The notes under the pieces were generated by a model that did no database searches, was not told the DNA's origin, and saw nothing but the letters and a program-made list of their open reading frames with translations. 64,000 nt of DNA from JANSWY01 sp965243755 (GTDB lineage: Bacteria; Bacteroidota; Bacteroidia; Cytophagales; Cyclobacteriaceae), in NCBI GenBank assembly GCA_965243755.1, contig CBDEVW010000007.1, forward strand, positions 1 through 64,000. The letters are read 5' to 3'. A program made the translations under genes and the position numbers. Shown one piece after another: positions 62,401 through 64,000 of this stretch (its first letter is position 1; each line of letters opens with the position of its first letter).

Positions 62401-64000
62401 AGAGATTAATAAAGGGATCCTTAAAGCGGGTTTTGGAATCACTATTGTAGGAATAATTGAAGGTGTAATTGCCACATATAATAGTTATGCTCCTAAACAA
62501 TTGGAAGAAGGAAACTCACAGGTGAATGATCAATACTATTATTGGTTGAGAGGACAAATAGGGTTATTGGGCAAACTATATGGTACTGTTAATTTCGGGA
62601 TCATACAGGCGAGTGTTAATTTGAAGGTATATGTGGTAGTTCAGGCCACCTTTGAGGCTTATAAAGCCATTCCTTTAGCCATTATAGCAGGAGTGGAGGT
62701 GTCAGTTTCGGTTAAAATCGATCTGGGCCTTTTTTCCATAAGAATCCATTTTTCCTTCAAAGCACAAATAAGAGAGGACCTTACGATTGGGACAGATCGC
62801 AGTACCCTGGCGCCCTGGTACGGTGGTGACGTCCAACAACTTAAGTCGGCCCAGCCTATAATGGCGGCTATGGCAATTCCAGTAGAAAAGGCTGTACTAA
62901 ACTTCAATTCTATCATTTCCAAAAAGAAGGAAGACAAGCCTGTATTAAACATTTATTTTGTTCCACACCTTAGCATTTCAGGCGAGGATTCCTCAATGCT
63001 GTCAGATCAGAAAGCAACCTACATCAGTACTTTATTCATGGATAGCCCAGATCCCGATAAGCCTGGGCAATCTTCATCTTTCCAATACTTGTGCGAAGAA
63101 TTCTTTAAATGGTTGATTAATGCATACCAGACCAGTGGTGATACCGGGCTTTCAGAAGATGAGGTGAATGCTACGGCAGTTACTAGTGAAATACTCAACC
63201 AAATCACCGCAACCCTAAGTGATCCGGATACGCCTTTTCCAATTGAAACTTCCAGGCTGGTTCAATTCCTGTCACAGAGTTTTAGTGAAGTAAATGTCCA
63301 GGAAATGGCAAAAACAATAGATAGTGCTACCATATTTCCGATGATCCCTGCCCTTAAATTGTCTGTGCCTGACCTGAAACTCAACTATGGATTCGACGAT
63401 TATGTGACATGCACTACAGAGTACCTGTCCCAGGTAAAAACATTATTTGCTGAACTGGCAGTACAGGTAGAAAAAGAGATGCCAGTCAACAGTCAACTAT
63501 TTGCAAAAGCTCCTCCATCTCAATACTATGCCATGGCTGATTTTGTATTTGAAGATTACTTTGTAATGATTGGCAAACAATTGCTAGAGCATGCAACAGA
63601 GGCACTCAAAAACTTTAAATATGAAATCAGCTCAGAAACCAGCATCAGAGCTGTATTGGCATGGGCCAATGCACTACAAGAGGGTGCAAAGTCTAATGAT
63701 GTGAATGCGGAATCTTTGTTCAATGCGAATCAAAACCATCCCTTGACACAAAATAAACCAATACAGGTATGTGGTGTTAATGTAAGCGTTACAGATAAAG
63801 ATACATTTGCGTCAGTTGCTACCAATGAAGCTGTCTCACCAGCCTGGTTGATCATCCAAAACGGTACAGTTCCTAATGTGCTTAGGCCAAATGCAACAGT
63901 TAGTTATGGCGGCAATTCTTATCAGGTTCGGGCAGGGGATTCAATTGAAAAAATTGCTGATGAACTCAATACTGACATAAATGCGCTTGCGGCTGATGAA
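59480..64000 (+). CDS. Giant unknown protein with LysM-like motif (partial, runs off the window)
   Basis: An uninterrupted frame of 1507 codons runs from ATG 59480 to the window end without a stop. There is no signal peptide (MDINQVAQKLKDAVAG). The first ~870 residues are beta-rich with regularly spaced strands (e.g. FTIEFxxxxN-type, LDINQFGLPDDWITF). Residues about 875-1120 have a Gly-rich region with FPYNLDFSRSFSAYAQIG, GSGGFYFGKL and LQLGLGREI that I recall, with low certainty, from the DUF6603 family. The end (about 1474-1507), YQVRAGDSIEKIADELNT, is a LysM pattern, a peptidoglycan-binding module. The gene sits 30 bases after the hydrolase copy. Cytoplasmic production plus LysM implies release by lysis or a non-Sec route. 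More LysM repeats may follow beyond the window. Confidence 0.8.
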   Translation, partial: MDINQVAQKLKDAVAGNNGFLNLPDDFPVKENGISTALNLLKISKLKVSVKQVDILVDGNVISIKDAMAQVAIFKVDNLNLAFQFKHLSDDAYSTEASFTFQKMSIPALGENGLIPLDKLPDASIFNPQQYFNEISATAESSSAQLTLEVTNSNNTLELFSSLGITISNYGFVIARTYDAFTRQTDTMFTLKGTLQLGKTAANIWVSVPVNRSSLKGKWGIGLTSKTSLTQGINDLGQLFFGTNIFNILPQAITDIGSHFGMQELSFYFYPATASAQSLQVKIGSTQPWDVIPGKFKIENAGAEFLIQWDKGKKNASTSIKGEYKFSNNIDFAVDLEIPSGNNDWEFNISLGIDNPPQITTLNDLNSAKIPGGLDINQFGLPDDWITFRDLNLNQFTITFNPKNKTAAVSSIVLDLDVGVQWTIVKNILEVSDPKLQLTVINPLNKNRIIYGSMGGSIEIVTIPLEIEVAKQDEQADWMLTLGTQTGRNYNLLDLVKQFISKDSTLPDEIFPNGLNITNIWLKSNLTRKPHTYQFHGETAGEWAFKFGELPEIKSSASVTFNYDRKEGEQQNALSGEITGTFKFTSFEMDVAYEFGKDNKQITIILWKQFKATYSATTSDGKPNKKLSIVIGDWSLGDLLAKMITLVNPAKKNYSLPDPWSLLNSISLKGLSFDIDLETKEVTVNYKLPKPIDFGILKIEGVSLTKEDGKMMVDISGTYLGGQKIPSWDAANQSPPEVPGQGNKYLDLRLLAMGQHVSLNSNEFTNIDDAVTKMQNAFKEPKENSVPVGGTNLLKFNNDSNWLIATNFGILNVAPKGKSPIYTVDLAVVFNDPELYGLRIQLNGDKVKVLKGLRFEIMYKKITDSIGLYQMELTLPDALRYLEFGAVSIVLPVIGIEIYTNGDFKVDIGFPYNLDFSRSFSAYAQIGPFPVMGSGGFYFGKLSGDTATQVPKTTKGSFNPVMVFGIGLQLGLGREINKGILKAGFGITIVGIIEGVIATYNSYAPKQLEEGNSQVNDQYYYWLRGQIGLLGKLYGTVNFGIIQASVNLKVYVVVQATFEAYKAIPLAIIAGVEVSVSVKIDLGLFSIRIHFSFKAQIREDLTIGTDRSTLAPWYGGDVQQLKSAQPIMAAMAIPVEKAVLNFNSIISKKKEDKPVLNIYFVPHLSISGEDSSMLSDQKATYISTLFMDSPDPDKPGQSSSFQYLCEEFFKWLINAYQTSGDTGLSEDEVNATAVTSEILNQITATLSDPDTPFPIETSRLVQFLSQSFSEVNVQEMAKTIDSATIFPMIPALKLSVPDLKLNYGFDDYVTCTTEYLSQVKTLFAELAVQVEKEMPVNSQLFAKAPPSQYYAMADFVFEDYFVMIGKQLLEHATEALKNFKYEISSETSIRAVLAWANALQEGAKSNDVNAESLFNANQNHPLTQNKPIQVCGVNVSVTDKDTFASVATNEAVSPAWLIIQNGTVPNVLRPNATVSYGGNSYQVRAGDSIEKIADELNTDINALAADE

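Noticed and set aside
59500..63207. Minus-strand ORFs of 60-97 codons between 59.5 and 63.2 kb
   Set aside because: They lie opposite a single uninterrupted plus-strand frame of 1507 codons from 59480 and have no supporting features.
53317..64000. The cluster as a known contractile injection or type VI system
   Set aside because: No sheath, tube, spike, baseplate or AAA ATPase of those systems was recognised in the translated frames. Only the LysM-like motif is reminiscent.

Overview
The window looks like chromosomal DNA of a free-living, probably marine or soil, gliding-type bacterium of the phylum Bacteroidota (Cytophagales-like). The sequence supports this in four ways. Three very large secreted proteins carry type IX secretion (T9SS) C-terminal sorting tails. 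There is a TonB-dependent receptor of the Oar type with an N-terminal carboxypeptidase-regulatory domain. There are many TPR or multidomain histidine kinases. Two promoters match the Bacteroidota consensus (TTTG, about 20 bases, TAnnTTTG), and Shine-Dalgarno sequences are rare. The DNA is moderately AT-rich. I saw no tRNA, rRNA, insertion sequence, phage gene or CRISPR array.

Layout. 1-1.15 kb: tail of an unknown gene, a trypsin-like serine protease reading frame broken by a frameshift, and a small unknown gene. 1.2-7.5 kb: a hybrid histidine kinase, a cold-shock protein with a long leader, a bestrophin channel, a membrane protein and a DUF5694 lipoprotein. 7.6-9.9 kb: an xdhC-mocA pair for molybdenum cofactor maturation, then two tiny paralogous ORFs and a strongly palindromic element. 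10-18 kb: the Oar-like receptor, a DHFR-like reductase, a TPR histidine kinase with its response regulator, and an SRPBCC-like protein. 18-30 kb, mostly minus strand: an operon of an MpaB-type haem oxygenase, a membrane protein and a 1732-residue Ser/Thr kinase-ATPase-histidine kinase; then a membrane-anchored unknown, and an antiporter followed by a WG-repeat-like protein. 30-38 kb, plus strand: DUF1801, two outer-membrane-like proteins, an FKBP isomerase lipoprotein, a universal stress protein, a SPOR protein and a BNR-like secreted protein. 38-50 kb: three T9SS cargo proteins, one with 13 tandem 75-residue modules, and a Rossmann oxidoreductase. 50-53 kb: a LytS/LytR-type two-component pair.

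The least ordinary part is 53.3-64 kb. It is a run of plus-strand genes with almost no recognisable families. In order they are a 112-residue protein with its own strong terminator, a small secreted protein, a ~1200-residue protein apparently split by a single-base frameshift, a secreted metallo-beta-lactamase-fold hydrolase, a stand-alone copy of that hydrolase's C-terminal domain, and an open frame of at least 1507 codons. That frame has no signal peptide, ends in a LysM-like motif and runs off the window. The genes overlap or sit 30-40 bases apart, so they probably act together in or around the envelope. The cluster lies head to head with the LytTR two-component pair, which is a plausible but unproven regulator. 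This cluster is my main candidate for an undescribed system.
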